This document shows, one piece after another, positions 24,598-33,061 of a stretch of 37,501 bases of DNA. The notes under the pieces are model-generated. The model ran no database searches and had not been told where the DNA came from. It was given only the letters and a program-made list of their open reading frames with translations. The DNA is taken from NCBI GenBank assembly GCA_945898195.1, contig CAMDHM010000029.1, forward strand, positions 1-37,501, written 5' to 3'. Numbering within the stretch: the first letter of the stretch is position 1; each line of letters starts with the position of its first letter. The DNA is from Pseudobacteriovorax antillogorgiicola. Its GTDB lineage: Bacteria; Bdellovibrionota_B; Oligoflexia; Oligoflexales; RGVZ01. The translations under genes were made by a program, and so were the position numbers.

Positions 24598-25834
24598 TTC
24601 TGGCCAGACATTCGGTGAGCCGCTTAAATATTGTTGGCAAGGATTCGCCGTGTATCTCGTGGGCCCGAACCATCCGCGTTGCCAAGGTTCCCTGTGATCG
24701 GATGATTTCTAAAGATTTGATGCAGGATTGTGGCGCGTCCGGTAAAAAACGATCGACCAAGTACGTGGTTAAATTTTGCATGGAATTAGCATTAGCCATG
24801 CCGAAAACCTTGCCGTAAGTTTTAGCGTGAAGTTTAGCATTCTCAGCATTGCGGATGGTTTCGTCCAGAATAACGGCCAAATCCGAAGCGGCCCAAGCAC
24901 ATTGCGCGTCGTAGGAAATATGGATTCCATTATAAAGATTTTTGACGAGAGAGATCACCAAGGCGGCTAGTCCTATGTCCGCGGCCGGGCATTCCTGAAC
25001 GTCCATCAAACGTATTTCAATGGCATTGCGATCAAAACGTGCAATGGCGCCTCGAGAATTCAACCACTCATGCTGTAATAGTTGGTCTCGGTCGTGGGGG
25101 GCAATCGCCTTAAATATTTTAGCAAATATTTCTTTCTCGTAGGAAGCGCGCGTAAAAACCGCCTCGGGCACAATCAGGCCCGCAATCTCTGGGATACGCG
25201 CCTGATTTTTCCGATAGAAATCCAGGCGATTGTCCAAGGCTGGACCCTTTTTCCCTTCGAAATACGGCGAAGCCGCAGCCAGGGCGGGAAGCAATGGCAG
25301 AACGAGTCGAATGGCGGCGTGTAGTTTTCCGAATTCGACATTGCCATCAAATGGAAAGTTGATGTGCATGGATTGCAGGTTTGACCAACCATGGCCCTTG
25401 CACCCGAAAATCCGGTTGTAGGCATCATAGATCTCGTTGTTGTCGTGGGGCCAGAGTTCGGTTTCGCGGTCCGGGATCATCCATGGATGCATGCCCGAGG
25501 GCGCAAGGTTACACGCCATTTTTTCGAGGCGGCGGTTGATTTCGAGGATTTCACGGTGGAAGCCCTCGGAAAGTCGCGACAGGTCTTTTGCGGGGCCATT
25601 GGTTTTGAGCTCGATGACGTGCAACACAAGCTCATTGGACCAGCCAAATTCCCCGCGTTCAACATCGCCAGAAGCCTTGCCGCCATTTTCGGTGCTTGCC
25701 TCATGCAATGGTCGATCGGCAATCGATCTGATGTCGAGCGTCTTGCGATCGACGATCATGTACTCGAGTTCAATGCCATAGCCAGAAAACGCTTTATGCA
25801 CTTTTGTGTCTATGAGGCTGGGTGCTGTGCTCAT
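24578..25834 (-). CDS. GCS2-type carboxylate-amine ligase
   Basis: 418 residues of the glutamate-cysteine ligase 2 (YbdK-like) family, glutamine-synthetase fold. Features: GIELEYMIVD (20-29) near the N-terminus, SGMHPWMIPDRETELWPHD, a HGWSNLQSMHINFPFD segment with metal and nucleotide residues, and RNAIEIRLMDVQECP. These enzymes join an amino group to a carboxylate using ATP. The substrate is unknown; it is not a proven glutathione enzyme. GGAAGG precedes the ATG, which overlaps the stop of the upstream ATP-grasp gene by four bases (ATGA). Confidence 0.9.
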   Translation of the reverse strand: MSTAPSLIDTKVHKAFSGYGIELEYMIVDRKTLDIRSIADRPLHEASTENGGKASGDVERGEFGWSNELVLHVIELKTNGPAKDLSRLSEGFHREILEINRRLEKMACNLAPSGMHPWMIPDRETELWPHDNNEIYDAYNRIFGCKGHGWSNLQSMHINFPFDGNVEFGKLHAAIRLVLPLLPALAAASPYFEGKKGPALDNRLDFYRKNQARIPEIAGLIVPEAVFTRASYEKEIFAKIFKAIAPHDRDQLLQHEWLNSRGAIARFDRNAIEIRLMDVQECPAADIGLAALVISLVKNLYNGIHISYDAQCAWAASDLAVILDETIRNAENAKLHAKTYGKVFGMANANSMQNLTTYLVDRFLPDAPQSCIKSLEIIRSQGTLATRMVRAHEIHGESLPTIFKRLTECLARNVSFEV

Positions 25835-27318
25835 GCGACCTTCCGCTGTTTTCTGGTCTCAATGCGCGTCGAGAAGACATCGGCGACGATGTCATAAAGT
25901 TCGTCCTTTAGGATTCCGTCCTCATAGCCTGCGTCAATGTTCGGGTTGTCGTTGACCTCGATGACATAGGCAAGCCCGTTGTGTTCCTTTAGGTCAACGC
26001 CGTAAAGTCCATTGCCAATTGCGTTTGCTGCGAGGAGAGCCGTTGTCATGACGTCTTCAGGGATCGTGTCGATTGGAAAGCATTCGACGCGTCCGCCGAG
26101 GAATTTTCCGCCGCGAGTTTTTTTAGTGATTTGCCAGTGTTTGTGCGCCATATGATATTTACAAGCATAGATGGGCTTGCGGTCGATCACCCCAATACGC
26201 CAATCGTAGGATGTCGGAATAAACTCTTGGGCTAAGAGCAATTCGCTTTTCTCGAAAAGGGTTTCGGCGACGATCCTCAACATGGCTTCATCAACGACCT
26301 TCAGAACACCCTGAGAAAAAGAACTGTCAGGCTGCTTGACAATGCAGGGAAATCCAAGGTCTCGACCCACATTCTGAATGTTGCTTCGACTAACGATGAG
26401 CGTCCGCGGAATGCGGATTCTTTGATGGTTCATCATTTCTGTCAGATAGACTTTGTTCGTGCATCGGACGATCGATTCAGGGTCGTCGATCACGATAAGG
26501 CCCTCGGCCTCGCCGCGTTGTGCAAACTTATAGGTATGATGATTAACGGAGGTTGTTTCGCGGATCCAAAGTCCATCAAATTCTGGTAGATGATTGAAGT
26601 CTTCGCGATGGATGACTTCGGCATGCATTCCACGCCGGTCTGCGGCCTTGATGAATTTCTCGATGGCCCGTTCATTAGAGGGCGGCGTGTCATCGCCACC
26701 ATAGAGAATCGCTAAGTCAAAACGCTTGTCGCTGCGCCGTGAGACTGTTTTCTTGCGGCCAGCCAGGTAATCCGTAGCCGCCTTTATGGCGAACGGGCGA
26801 TGGTCCTCTGGAACAGCGGCCGCTGCAATTGGGCCGATGCTGACTAAGTGCCAACTCCCAGTTCCAGAGGCTCCGGTACTTTTATGCCAGGCAAAATGCG
26901 CCCGTAAAAATGGCGCTTTGAAGTATTCAAATAATTGACCAGCCAACCGGTCGTAGCGTTTTGCAAGATTTCGCCCGAAGTAGACGCTTAGGACAAATGA
27001 ATCGCTTCTAATTGGTGCCAGGTCTTTCTCGATCTGACGCTGGAGGTCGCCAGACGCCAATTTAATCACCGCCTGGGATTTCATGTCTTGCATGGTGGAG
27101 ACGCTGGGCAGCGGGTCGTGGGCGCGCGCCTCTGCCAATAACGAGACGTAATAGCCGGTCGACTGGTAACGATAGGACTTGCAGAGGTTAAAAACTTTGG
27201 CTCGTCGCATATCACGAAATAGGGGCTGGCTAAGGTAGTCTTTCGCCGAGACGACGAGGACGTTCGGTAAATCAAGGGGCCAATCGGAGGGTTTATCAAC
27301 GACGATCAATGTTTGCAT
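25831..27318 (-). CDS. RimK-like ATP-grasp ligase with N-terminal RLAN-type domain
   Basis: 495 residues. The N-terminal about 220 residues match the RLAN-type region that precedes some RimK-like ATP-grasp domains (LPNVLVVSAKDYL, KVFNLCKSYRYQSTGYYVSLLAEARGH-like). The ATP-grasp part (about 275-485) has the nucleotide-binding CIVKQPDSSFSQGV segment, LLAQEFIPTSYDWRIGV, and the metal site EVNDNPNIDAG. RimK-like enzymes ligate amino acids to a carboxylate through an acyl phosphate. Comparative genomic studies of amidoligases place this architecture beside GCS2 ligases and peptidases, as seen here. The ATG directly follows the stop of the C39-like gene (TGAATG), with AGGA upstream. Confidence 0.88.
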   Translation of the reverse strand: MQTLIVVDKPSDWPLDLPNVLVVSAKDYLSQPLFRDMRRAKVFNLCKSYRYQSTGYYVSLLAEARAHDPLPSVSTMQDMKSQAVIKLASGDLQRQIEKDLAPIRSDSFVLSVYFGRNLAKRYDRLAGQLFEYFKAPFLRAHFAWHKSTGASGTGSWHLVSIGPIAAAAVPEDHRPFAIKAATDYLAGRKKTVSRRSDKRFDLAILYGGDDTPPSNERAIEKFIKAADRRGMHAEVIHREDFNHLPEFDGLWIRETTSVNHHTYKFAQRGEAEGLIVIDDPESIVRCTNKVYLTEMMNHQRIRIPRTLIVSRSNIQNVGRDLGFPCIVKQPDSSFSQGVLKVVDEAMLRIVAETLFEKSELLLAQEFIPTSYDWRIGVIDRKPIYACKYHMAHKHWQITKKTRGGKFLGGRVECFPIDTIPEDVMTTALLAANAIGNGLYGVDLKEHNGLAYVIEVNDNPNIDAGYEDGILKDELYDIVADVFSTRIETRKQRKVA

Positions 27319-28104
27319 TCACTTTTCCTGTTTGGTGTCGTGCTTGGTTTCAATCACCAGAAGGTTTGCGTCATACGTTACAATGCCTAGCAAAATCGAT
27401 GTCATCAGGCGTTCAATGCCAACCAGATATTCTTGCCCCTCAGAGACGGGGTTGGAAAGGTAAGGGTCGGCCACGAGAACGCTACGCTGGCGTCGGTCGT
27501 ATCCGGCAAGGACAACAAAATGCCCCGAAGGCTCGCCGCGAACATCATTACCCTGTCCCGTAAAGGGATGTTCCCGTTGGGTGCGGTACAAATATGTTGC
27601 GCTGAGGCCAGTGAGAATTGGCACCCCTCGATTCAGATACTTGCGGAATAGAGCGGGACTCATCTCCTCAAAGCGGAGTTCTCCGCCAAGGTTAAGGAAT
27701 TCCATGTAGGCAAGGGTGGCTATATGCAGTTTCGGATCATTTTTTGCGGCCATTTGTTTTCGTAAACGGTCGGTGATTCGAACCTCGCCGTCAAACCATG
27801 TTGGGTCAAAAATCTGAAGGTTGTAGGTGAAAATTTTCGCACTATACCCGCGGCGGAGGGCATGGCAGGCAAGGAATACAGCTAGGGTTCCGCCACCGGC
27901 CAGTGCGGGTACTTCATTGATCACGTGGTCCAGCGGCACGGTGTCACCGTAATACCGATAGACAGCGTGAAGGCATGTTGGTCCGCAGGTGGTTTCGTTG
28001 GGCTGCGGTAGAATGGCGACCTTCAGGCGTTTTTCCAGACGCAGCTTGTTGCCACGCGGATTTTTGCGCAGAGATCCAACCACTGGTGAGTTGCTTCGGG
28101 ACAT
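27319..28104 (-). CDS. C39-like cysteine peptidase (first gene of the amidoligase operon)
   Basis: 261 residues, no signal peptide. The papain-fold residues are clear: Cys 40 in ETTCGPTCLHAVYRYYG, His 195 in SGHFVVLAGYD and Asp 213 in VADPY. C39-like peptidases cleave after double-glycine or process small peptides. Here it stands alone, without the ABC transporter of bacteriocin exporters, so a role in trimming a substrate or product of the ligases is more likely (inference). The ATG has AGAGG directly before it, too close for a normal site, and an extended -10 box lies six bases upstream, so translation may be leaderless. Confidence 0.88.
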   Translation of the reverse strand: MSRSNSPVVGSLRKNPRGNKLRLEKRLKVAILPQPNETTCGPTCLHAVYRYYGDTVPLDHVINEVPALAGGGTLAVFLACHALRRGYSAKIFTYNLQIFDPTWFDGEVRITDRLRKQMAAKNDPKLHIATLAYMEFLNLGGELRFEEMSPALFRKYLNRGVPILTGLSATYLYRTQREHPFTGQGNDVRGEPSGHFVVLAGYDRRQRSVLVADPYLSNPVSEGQEYLVGIERLMTSILLGIVTYDANLLVIETKHDTKQEK

Positions 28105-28110
28105 CCTCTG

Positions 28111-28119
28111 ATTTTATCA
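28111..28119 (-). promoter_or_regulatory. extended -10 promoter of the amidoligase operon
   Basis: The minus strand reads TGATAAAAT: TGn plus TAAAAT (five of six matches). Its distance to the ATG at 28104 predicts a transcript starting at or within a base or two of the A of the start codon. Confidence 0.4.
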
Positions 28120-28198
28120 CAGGAGGACGTTGATTTGGTTGTACCGGGGTGCGTATTCCGTCATTCTTTATTCGAACGGAACGGAGTGCTCGGTAATT

Positions 28199-29065
28199 AT
28201 GATTGAATCTTTGGCGAACACAAATCAGATCTGGTGGCGAACCTTTGAATTAGCATCGGGTTTCCTTCAGAATTTGCAAATTGGGCCAACTAAAATTCAG
28301 ATGGCTCATTTGCCTCGTGAGTGGCGGATCGCCGCGAGTCGCCTCGATGAGGCGGCCACGACGAATCAAATGGATCACTTTGTCATTGAACTTCCGGTGC
28401 CAGCCCTCGGAACCGCCCTAAGTGGTTCTAGTATCGACAGCGACATTACGCGTTACGCCACCAGACGGACCGGCTCGGGATTTCGCCTGGCGCCCGTCAT
28501 GGGTGATCGTCCGATCGTTTGCCGCCCACTTAACCAGCTGTTTGTCCTTCCGGGCGACCATGTGGAACTTTTTGTATCAACTCCGGTGTGGGTCGCTGTT
28601 TTTTTGGATGGCGCGTCTGACGGACAAGGCATTCGGATTGCCGAGATTCCCAGCGTTTCTTTAACGGATACTTGGATTGGGGCCACCACGGTCGAAGGGG
28701 AACTTGGCTATTCCGCCCTAACCAAAGCGCGACTGTCGTATAAAGACGTTACGAGCAAGCCTCACCAGGCAACAACGGGGGTCGTGATTCGAAATCTTGC
28801 TTCGGAGCCCCTGCGTTTAGACCGCATCAGCTTGCCGGCCCCATTTCTTCATGTCTATGCCTCTCCGGACGGCGCCCTTTGCACGGAAGGAATCCTCTTC
28901 GAACACAAGGAAGGTGGGCAATTTGCGGAACTTGAAATTATGAATCAACCTTTAGGTCCAACGGGAACCTGCAGCATCGTCGGTCAGGCTCGACGTGATG
29001 CCAAGGCGCAAACGGTCGTCAGGGCTTTTAGTAGTTTCCTTTCCCGGCGGGAGCCATCTCTATGA
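28199..29065 (+). CDS. DUF432-family protein
   Basis: 288 residues from ATG 28199; the frame is open to TTG codons at 28130 and 28139, near an AGGAGG at 28121-28126, but the spacing there is poor, so the start is uncertain. DUF432 features: WWRTFELASG at the N-terminus, HLPREWRIA, MGDRPIVCRPLNQLFVLPGD, then the conserved SLTDTWIG...EGELGYSALTKARL, VIRNLASEPLRLDRISLPAP and FLHVYASPDGALCTEGI. No signal peptide; function not established. Members often lie beside MscS channels. Its stop overlaps the MscS start (ATGA), so the two are coupled. Confidence 0.82.
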   Translation: MIESLANTNQIWWRTFELASGFLQNLQIGPTKIQMAHLPREWRIAASRLDEAATTNQMDHFVIELPVPALGTALSGSSIDSDITRYATRRTGSGFRLAPVMGDRPIVCRPLNQLFVLPGDHVELFVSTPVWVAVFLDGASDGQGIRIAEIPSVSLTDTWIGATTVEGELGYSALTKARLSYKDVTSKPHQATTGVVIRNLASEPLRLDRISLPAPFLHVYASPDGALCTEGILFEHKEGGQFAELEIMNQPLGPTGTCSIVGQARRDAKAQTVVRAFSSFLSRREPSL

Positions 29066-29886
29066 ATTTTGATCCAGCAACTATCAAAGATCTTTTTGCG
29101 GCAACGCGCCTGATCAATGTTGTGCAGACAGGGATCATACTTTTTGTGGGAATGGCCTTGGTGCGGCTGGCGTCGCGTTCGTTGGCTACGGTACTTAAGC
29201 GAACCCTTGAGCCTGAGCAGGCCATCTTGGGGGCCAAGGCTTCTTCGTATGTAATGACCGGGATTGTGGTGTTGAGTGCCTTGCGCCAGCTTGGTTTTGA
29301 TTTACAAGTGTTTCTCGGGGCGGCCGGAATCTTGACCGTGGCCCTTGGTTTTGCTTCTCAAACGTCCGTGGCAAATGTCATTAGTGGACTTTTCATTATT
29401 TTCGAGAGGCCCTTTGTCATTGGAGATTGGGTGAAAATTGGCTCGGAGGGGGTCGCCGGTGAAGTGTTGTCGATTGGCTTCCTTTCGACCCGACTTCGCA
29501 CCGGCGATAATTTGATGGTGCGTTATCCCAACGAAATGCTGATGAAGGCCCAGATCACCAACCTGACGCGACATCCCATAAGGCGTTTTGATCTGCGCCT
29601 GGGCGTTTCTTATTCGCAAAACTTGCGAAATTTTCGTCGCATGCTGCTTGACCTTGCCCGCGCGCATAGCCTTGTTCTTGACGAACCAAAGCCAACCGTG
29701 GTGGTGGACAGTTTTGGTGATGCATCGCTGGCCGTCGTATTTTCCGTTTGGACTACGACGGGCAATTACTTTGAATTGAAGGAATCACTTCTGCTGCAGA
29801 TCAAAGATGCGTTTGATAAAAATGGCATCACGGCGCCAGCACCGATATCGGCGTCTTTTTTAGCCTCTTCCCCGCCACGGACTTGA
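29062..29886 (+). CDS. small-conductance mechanosensitive channel (MscS family)
   Basis: 274 residues, close to the minimal MscS size. Three N-terminal helices are followed by the pore helix [25 protein letters not shown] (read in parts) and the beta-domain start [16 protein letters not shown], all typical. It opens under membrane tension and releases solutes in osmotic downshock. It is translationally coupled to DUF432. Its last 59 bases overlap the convergent RimK gene. Confidence 0.93.
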   Translation: MNFDPATIKDLFAATRLINVVQTGIILFVGMALVRLASRSLATVLKRTLEPEQAILGAKASSYVMTGIVVLSALRQLGFDLQVFLGAAGILTVALGFASQTSVANVISGLFIIFERPFVIGDWVKIGSEGVAGEVLSIGFLSTRLRTGDNLMVRYPNEMLMKAQITNLTRHPIRRFDLRLGVSYSQNLRNFRRMLLDLARAHSLVLDEPKPTVVVDSFGDASLAVVFSVWTTTGNYFELKESLLLQIKDAFDKNGITAPAPISASFLASSPPRT

Positions 29887-30736
29887 TGATGGCTCCGGCG
29901 ACATCGACACCAGTCGCCTTTTCGATACCTTCCAAGCCCGGTGAGGCATTAACTTCGATAACCAAAGGGCCCCTTGAGGAGCGGAGCATATCAACCCCAG
30001 CCACTTTAAGGCCAAGAACTTTCGCAGCTTGAATTGCCGTGCGGGTTTCTTCTTCTGTAAGGTGAGCAACTTCGGCCGTGGCCCCGCGATGGATGTTTGC
30101 ACGGAATTCGGTGCCCGTGGCTTTTCTCAGCATCGATGCGACGACCTTGTCGTCGACGACAAAACAGCGCAAATCTTGACCGGCGGATTCTTTCACAAAT
30201 TCTTGAACGAGGATATTGGCGTCCAGTCCGCGAAAGGCTTCGATGACCGATTTTGCAGCGCTTTCCGTATCGGCCAGAACAACGCCGATTCCCTGCGTCC
30301 CTTCCACCAGCTTAATCACCAGGGGGGCTCCACCCACCAAGCGGATTAATCCCGAATGATCCTGTGTCGAATGCGCATAACCGGTCGTCGGCAGGCCAAC
30401 GCCCTCGCTGGATAGGATTTGCAGAGATCTTAGTTTGTCGCGGGCGTTCAGAATCGCTTGGGAGCTGTTGGCGACATAGGTGCCCATCAATTCAAACTGG
30501 CGCACAACGGCTGTGCCATAAATGGTATGTTTCGTTCCAATACGGGCAACAATCGAATCGAAATCATCCAACAGGTCGCCTTGGTAGCTGACTTGGGGCT
30601 TGCCCGCCCGGACGTGGATGGTGCATCGCAAATAGTCGACCACACGCACATCGTGGCCCAGCTCATCGGCAGCCTCGCGCAGGCGGCGCGTCGAATAAAG
30701 GGTCGGATCTTGGGACAGGATGGCAATGCGTGTCAT
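29828..30736 (-). CDS. rimK: RimK-type ATP-grasp ligase (second ligase locus)
   Basis: 302 residues, the standard RimK length. It shows the N-terminal preATP-grasp part ([22 protein letters not shown]), the [18 protein letters not shown] nucleotide loop, [22 protein letters not shown] and the metal-binding [14 protein letters not shown]. RimK adds glutamates to the C-terminus of ribosomal protein S6 or makes related amide bonds. The target here is not determined. The ATG has AGAGG five bases upstream and overlaps the DCC gene stop (ATGA). It converges with MscS, sharing 59 bases. Confidence 0.92.
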   Translation of the reverse strand: MTRIAILSQDPTLYSTRRLREAADELGHDVRVVDYLRCTIHVRAGKPQVSYQGDLLDDFDSIVARIGTKHTIYGTAVVRQFELMGTYVANSSQAILNARDKLRSLQILSSEGVGLPTTGYAHSTQDHSGLIRLVGGAPLVIKLVEGTQGIGVVLADTESAAKSVIEAFRGLDANILVQEFVKESAGQDLRCFVVDDKVVASMLRKATGTEFRANIHRGATAEVAHLTEEETRTAIQAAKVLGLKVAGVDMLRSSRGPLVIEVNASPGLEGIEKATGVDVAGAIIKSVAGKRLKKTPISVLAP

Positions 30737-31176
30737 ATCGCCTCTTTTTCTTGATTCTGCGGATCACTGTGATTTGACTTGGTAATCAACGGGATAAGGG
30801 GCTTGCAGCCCCAACAAAGCCGTCTGACCAGGTGGGCTCCGGTGCGCAGGGCAAGGGCTGCTGATTTATTAGTCAGACCCAAGCGATCCGCCAGCCAGCC
30901 CCAATTTAAGAGCCTTGGCTCCGTTTTAAGGAGAATTTCCCAGGCATCCGACCCGGTGATTAAGTGTGGTGGGTCTTGGGTTAGATCCGCCAGGGCAATG
31001 TCGGTGAAGGCAGGATCCTTCTCTCCCATGGGCATCACCGGCCCCGCAAGGAGTCCAGCCAGCATCCGGCAAAATGGACAGTCGGCATCGTAAAGCAGGG
31101 TCCATATGGTGGACGATGACGTTCCATGCTCCGATGTGGTTATCTGCGTCTCAATGGTTGGCGGCTTTTCGTTCAT
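30733..31176 (-). CDS. DCC-family thiol-disulfide oxidoreductase-like protein
   Basis: 147 residues. [10 protein letters not shown] (28-37) is the DCC motif with a CxxC pair (Cys 33 and Cys 36). A second region with a WGWLADRLG turn and a C-terminal CWGCKPL pair follows, as in many members. The family has a thioredoxin-like fold and is poorly characterised. It is coupled to the RimK gene by a four-base overlap. The ribosome binding site is weak. The gene start lies 20 bases from the divergent tRNA. Confidence 0.85.
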   Translation of the reverse strand: MNEKPPTIETQITTSEHGTSSSTIWTLLYDADCPFCRMLAGLLAGPVMPMGEKDPAFTDIALADLTQDPPHLITGSDAWEILLKTEPRLLNWGWLADRLGLTNKSAALALRTGAHLVRRLCWGCKPLIPLITKSNHSDPQNQEKEAI

Positions 31177-31196
31177 ATGTTAACTGTATCAAGTCT

Positions 31197-31280
31197 GCTC
31201 GCGTGGTGAAATCGGTAGACACACGGGACTTAAAATCCCGAGATCGCAAGGTCGTGCCGGTTCAAGTCCGGCCGCGAGCA
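31197..31280 (+). tRNA. tRNA-Leu (anticodon UAA)
   Basis: 84 bases. Acceptor GCTCGCG (31197-31203) pairs with CGCGAGC (31273-31279) and the discriminator is A. The D-loop is typical for Leu. The anticodon arm CGGGA-CTTAAAA-TCCCG gives anticodon TAA (31231-31233). A long variable arm (GATCGCAAGGTC region) and the T arm GCCGG-TTCAAGT-CCGGC follow. CCA is not encoded. The last 19 bases overlap the antisense 3' end of the metalloprotease gene. Confidence 0.95.
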
Positions 31281-32065
31281 CTCATTCCTGCAAGCCCTGC
31301 CCACAGTAGCGGGAGGGCCAAGAGAATTCCCGCCGTCATTTTAATTCCAAAGCCAGAGTTTCCTGCACCCTGGACGACTCCGCAGGCGACTAATTCGGTC
31401 GGACTTTCGTCGATTGCCGTTGGATCTGGATAAAGCCAGATGGCACCAGCCTTGTCGTCTGCTGCCAATTTGTAGGAAGGATTTTGACCGACACGGGCAT
31501 AGCCCATGATCGACTTGTAGTTGGTATGATTGTGGCCAAGTCCCACGCAGTGTCCGAGTTCATGGACAAGTGTTGAAATAAAATCACGAGCATCGGTGGA
31601 TTTGTCGTAAATTTGAATATCGCAATCGCTGATGATGTTGCCGTCCTTGCCGTCGATGTGAAAATTTGGCGAGGCAAAGGCTGCAGAGGTGACGTTGCCG
31701 GAAGTGTTGAGGGTGATTGAATGCACCTCGTCCTCACTATCTTCCACGATGGTGGCGTCCCGCGAGAACGCCATCTTCAAATATGAACCGTGAACTTCAT
31801 TCCATTGGTCCATGGCCAGCTGCAGCATCGAGCCCATGTACTCGACATCGGTCAAGCCCGATTTATCCCCGTTGAACAGGTCTTCTTTTTTTTCGATGGC
31901 CGGTGCTAATTCGTCCCAAACGAATGTTACCGTGGGTGCCTCCGGAGTTGCCGCCAGTCGGTGCGGGATCTTATCCAGCAGGACGAAGGCGCTAGAAGGC
32001 GCAGTCCAGACCATCGTGGAGGCGAAAAGTATAGATCCAAGTGTCAGGCTTTTTTTAGAACTCAT
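31262..32065 (-). CDS. M10-like zinc metalloprotease with C-terminal sorting-type tail
   Basis: 267 residues from ATG 32065 (GGAG seven bases before; start overlaps the upstream gene by 11 bases). The signal peptide covers about 1-26. The metzincin site HELGHCVGLGH (168-178) and the Met-turn SIMGY (Met 187) are intact, so it should be an active matrixin-type protease. The C-terminus has one Cys (228), a Gly/Ser-rich part, a hydrophobic helix (about 243-261) and a basic end (SARGRT). That layout resembles bacterial CTERM sorting signals such as MYXO-CTERM. The last codons are antisense to the tRNA-Leu acceptor and T arm. Confidence 0.85.
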   Translation of the reverse strand: MSSKKSLTLGSILFASTMVWTAPSSAFVLLDKIPHRLAATPEAPTVTFVWDELAPAIEKKEDLFNGDKSGLTDVEYMGSMLQLAMDQWNEVHGSYLKMAFSRDATIVEDSEDEVHSITLNTSGNVTSAAFASPNFHIDGKDGNIISDCDIQIYDKSTDARDFISTLVHELGHCVGLGHNHTNYKSIMGYARVGQNPSYKLAADDKAGAIWLYPDPTAIDESPTELVACGVVQGAGNSGFGIKMTAGILLALPLLWAGLAGMSARGRT

Positions 32066-32516
32066 AGCCGGCTCCAATACGCAGGGCGTAAGTGGTGAGA
32101 AGTCCCACGGTTGAGAGGCCAAGGGCCTGCTTGAAATCAGCGTTGAATTTAATGGTGCCGGACGTTTCGTATCCGATGGCCGCGTAACCACCGACTCCAG
32201 CACCACTTTGATTGATGATTAGCCCGACTCCGCCGCTGCCGTAGTATCCATCCTTGTCGAATCTTTTTCCTACGAGAATCCCAGGGACAATTGAAATGTT
32301 AATTTCAGTTTTGGCCGCGGTGACCACACTAATTTCGGTATCGAGAACGGACGGGGGTAGACTGATGGGATTTGTTCCGCCGCCACCGCTTGAGGGTGGT
32401 CCGAAACGCGCAATGACAGTGGTCGCCGAGGCGATGCTTGGGGCGAAGGCTGGTGCGAGGAAGATTATGCAAAGCCGCACGATGGAAAGCTGAAGGCGCT
32501 GACGCAGTTGGTTCAT
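32055..32516 (-). CDS. small outer-membrane protein (second in operon)
   Basis: 153 residues from ATG 32516, which overlaps the stop of the previous gene (ATGA). A signal peptide covers about 1-31 (SIASA-TT). A Gly/Ser-rich stretch (PPSSGGGGTNP) is followed by beta-strands of alternating polarity ending in GAGYEF, a typical terminal aromatic for barrel insertion. Family not recognised. It lies in a three-gene unit with another outer-membrane protein and a metalloprotease. Confidence 0.7.
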   Translation of the reverse strand: MNQLRQRLQLSIVRLCIIFLAPAFAPSIASATTVIARFGPPSSGGGGTNPISLPPSVLDTEISVVTAAKTEINISIVPGILVGKRFDKDGYYGSGGVGLIINQSGAGVGGYAAIGYETSGTIKFNADFKQALGLSTVGLLTTYALRIGAGYEF

Positions 32517-33061
32517 AAACTCATCCCCGCATTGAGGGTAAGTAGTTGCTTGCGGCCGGTGGCCAAAAAGATAGCGCTGAACCCAGGGGGATAGAGGTGT
32601 GATTCCCAACTTCCAGCAATGGTAAAGGCTTTGAAGGTGAAAATCTTCCCACGAATTCCGAATAATCCACCGACATTCGTACTCTGGTCGGTCTGCGTCA
32701 CGCTTGTGTCGCTGGCCTTGATGGCCGTCCTTTCGCTAATGATGGAAACGCCAAAGAGTCCTTGCACCATGGTGCTGCCAAACAAGTCGAGAGGCTGCCC
32801 ACCGGAAAAGATAACCGTTTGTTCTGTAACGGGGCCAAAATGGCGTCCGTAAACCATCGCTGCGCCTAGCAGACCACTCGGAGCCACGAATTCAAATCCA
32901 ACCGTTGGACGAAAACGGTTGTCGCCCTCTTCAACGGCACCGCCCGCTAACCTAAATTCAACAGCCTCGGCTGATTGTGGACGAAGGGCTGCCCAAGCGA
33001 GTAGGCTTGAGGCTATGACAATTGCAGCAAAAGATTTCAGTGGTTTTTTTCCCTTGGTCAT
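32513..33061 (-). CDS. outer-membrane protein (first in operon)
   Basis: 182 residues from ATG 33061 (AGGA eight bases upstream). The signal peptide is clear (cleavage near AEA-VEF, about residue 33). The mature part shows short amphipathic strands with Gly turns, as in eight-strand barrels. Family not recognised. Its first 47 bases overlap, in divergent orientation, the start of the HD-GYP gene. Confidence 0.7.
   Translation of the reverse strand: MTKGKKPLKSFAAIVIASSLLAWAALRPQSAEAVEFRLAGGAVEEGDNRFRPTVGFEFVAPSGLLGAAMVYGRHFGPVTEQTVIFSGGQPLDLFGSTMVQGLFGVSIISERTAIKASDTSVTQTDQSTNVGGLFGIRGKIFTFKAFTIAGSWESHLYPPGFSAIFLATGRKQLLTLNAGMSL

Noticed and set aside
31197..31280. tRNA-Leu as an island attachment site
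   Set aside because: No integrase, no second copy of the tRNA 3' end and no composition shift next to it in this window.
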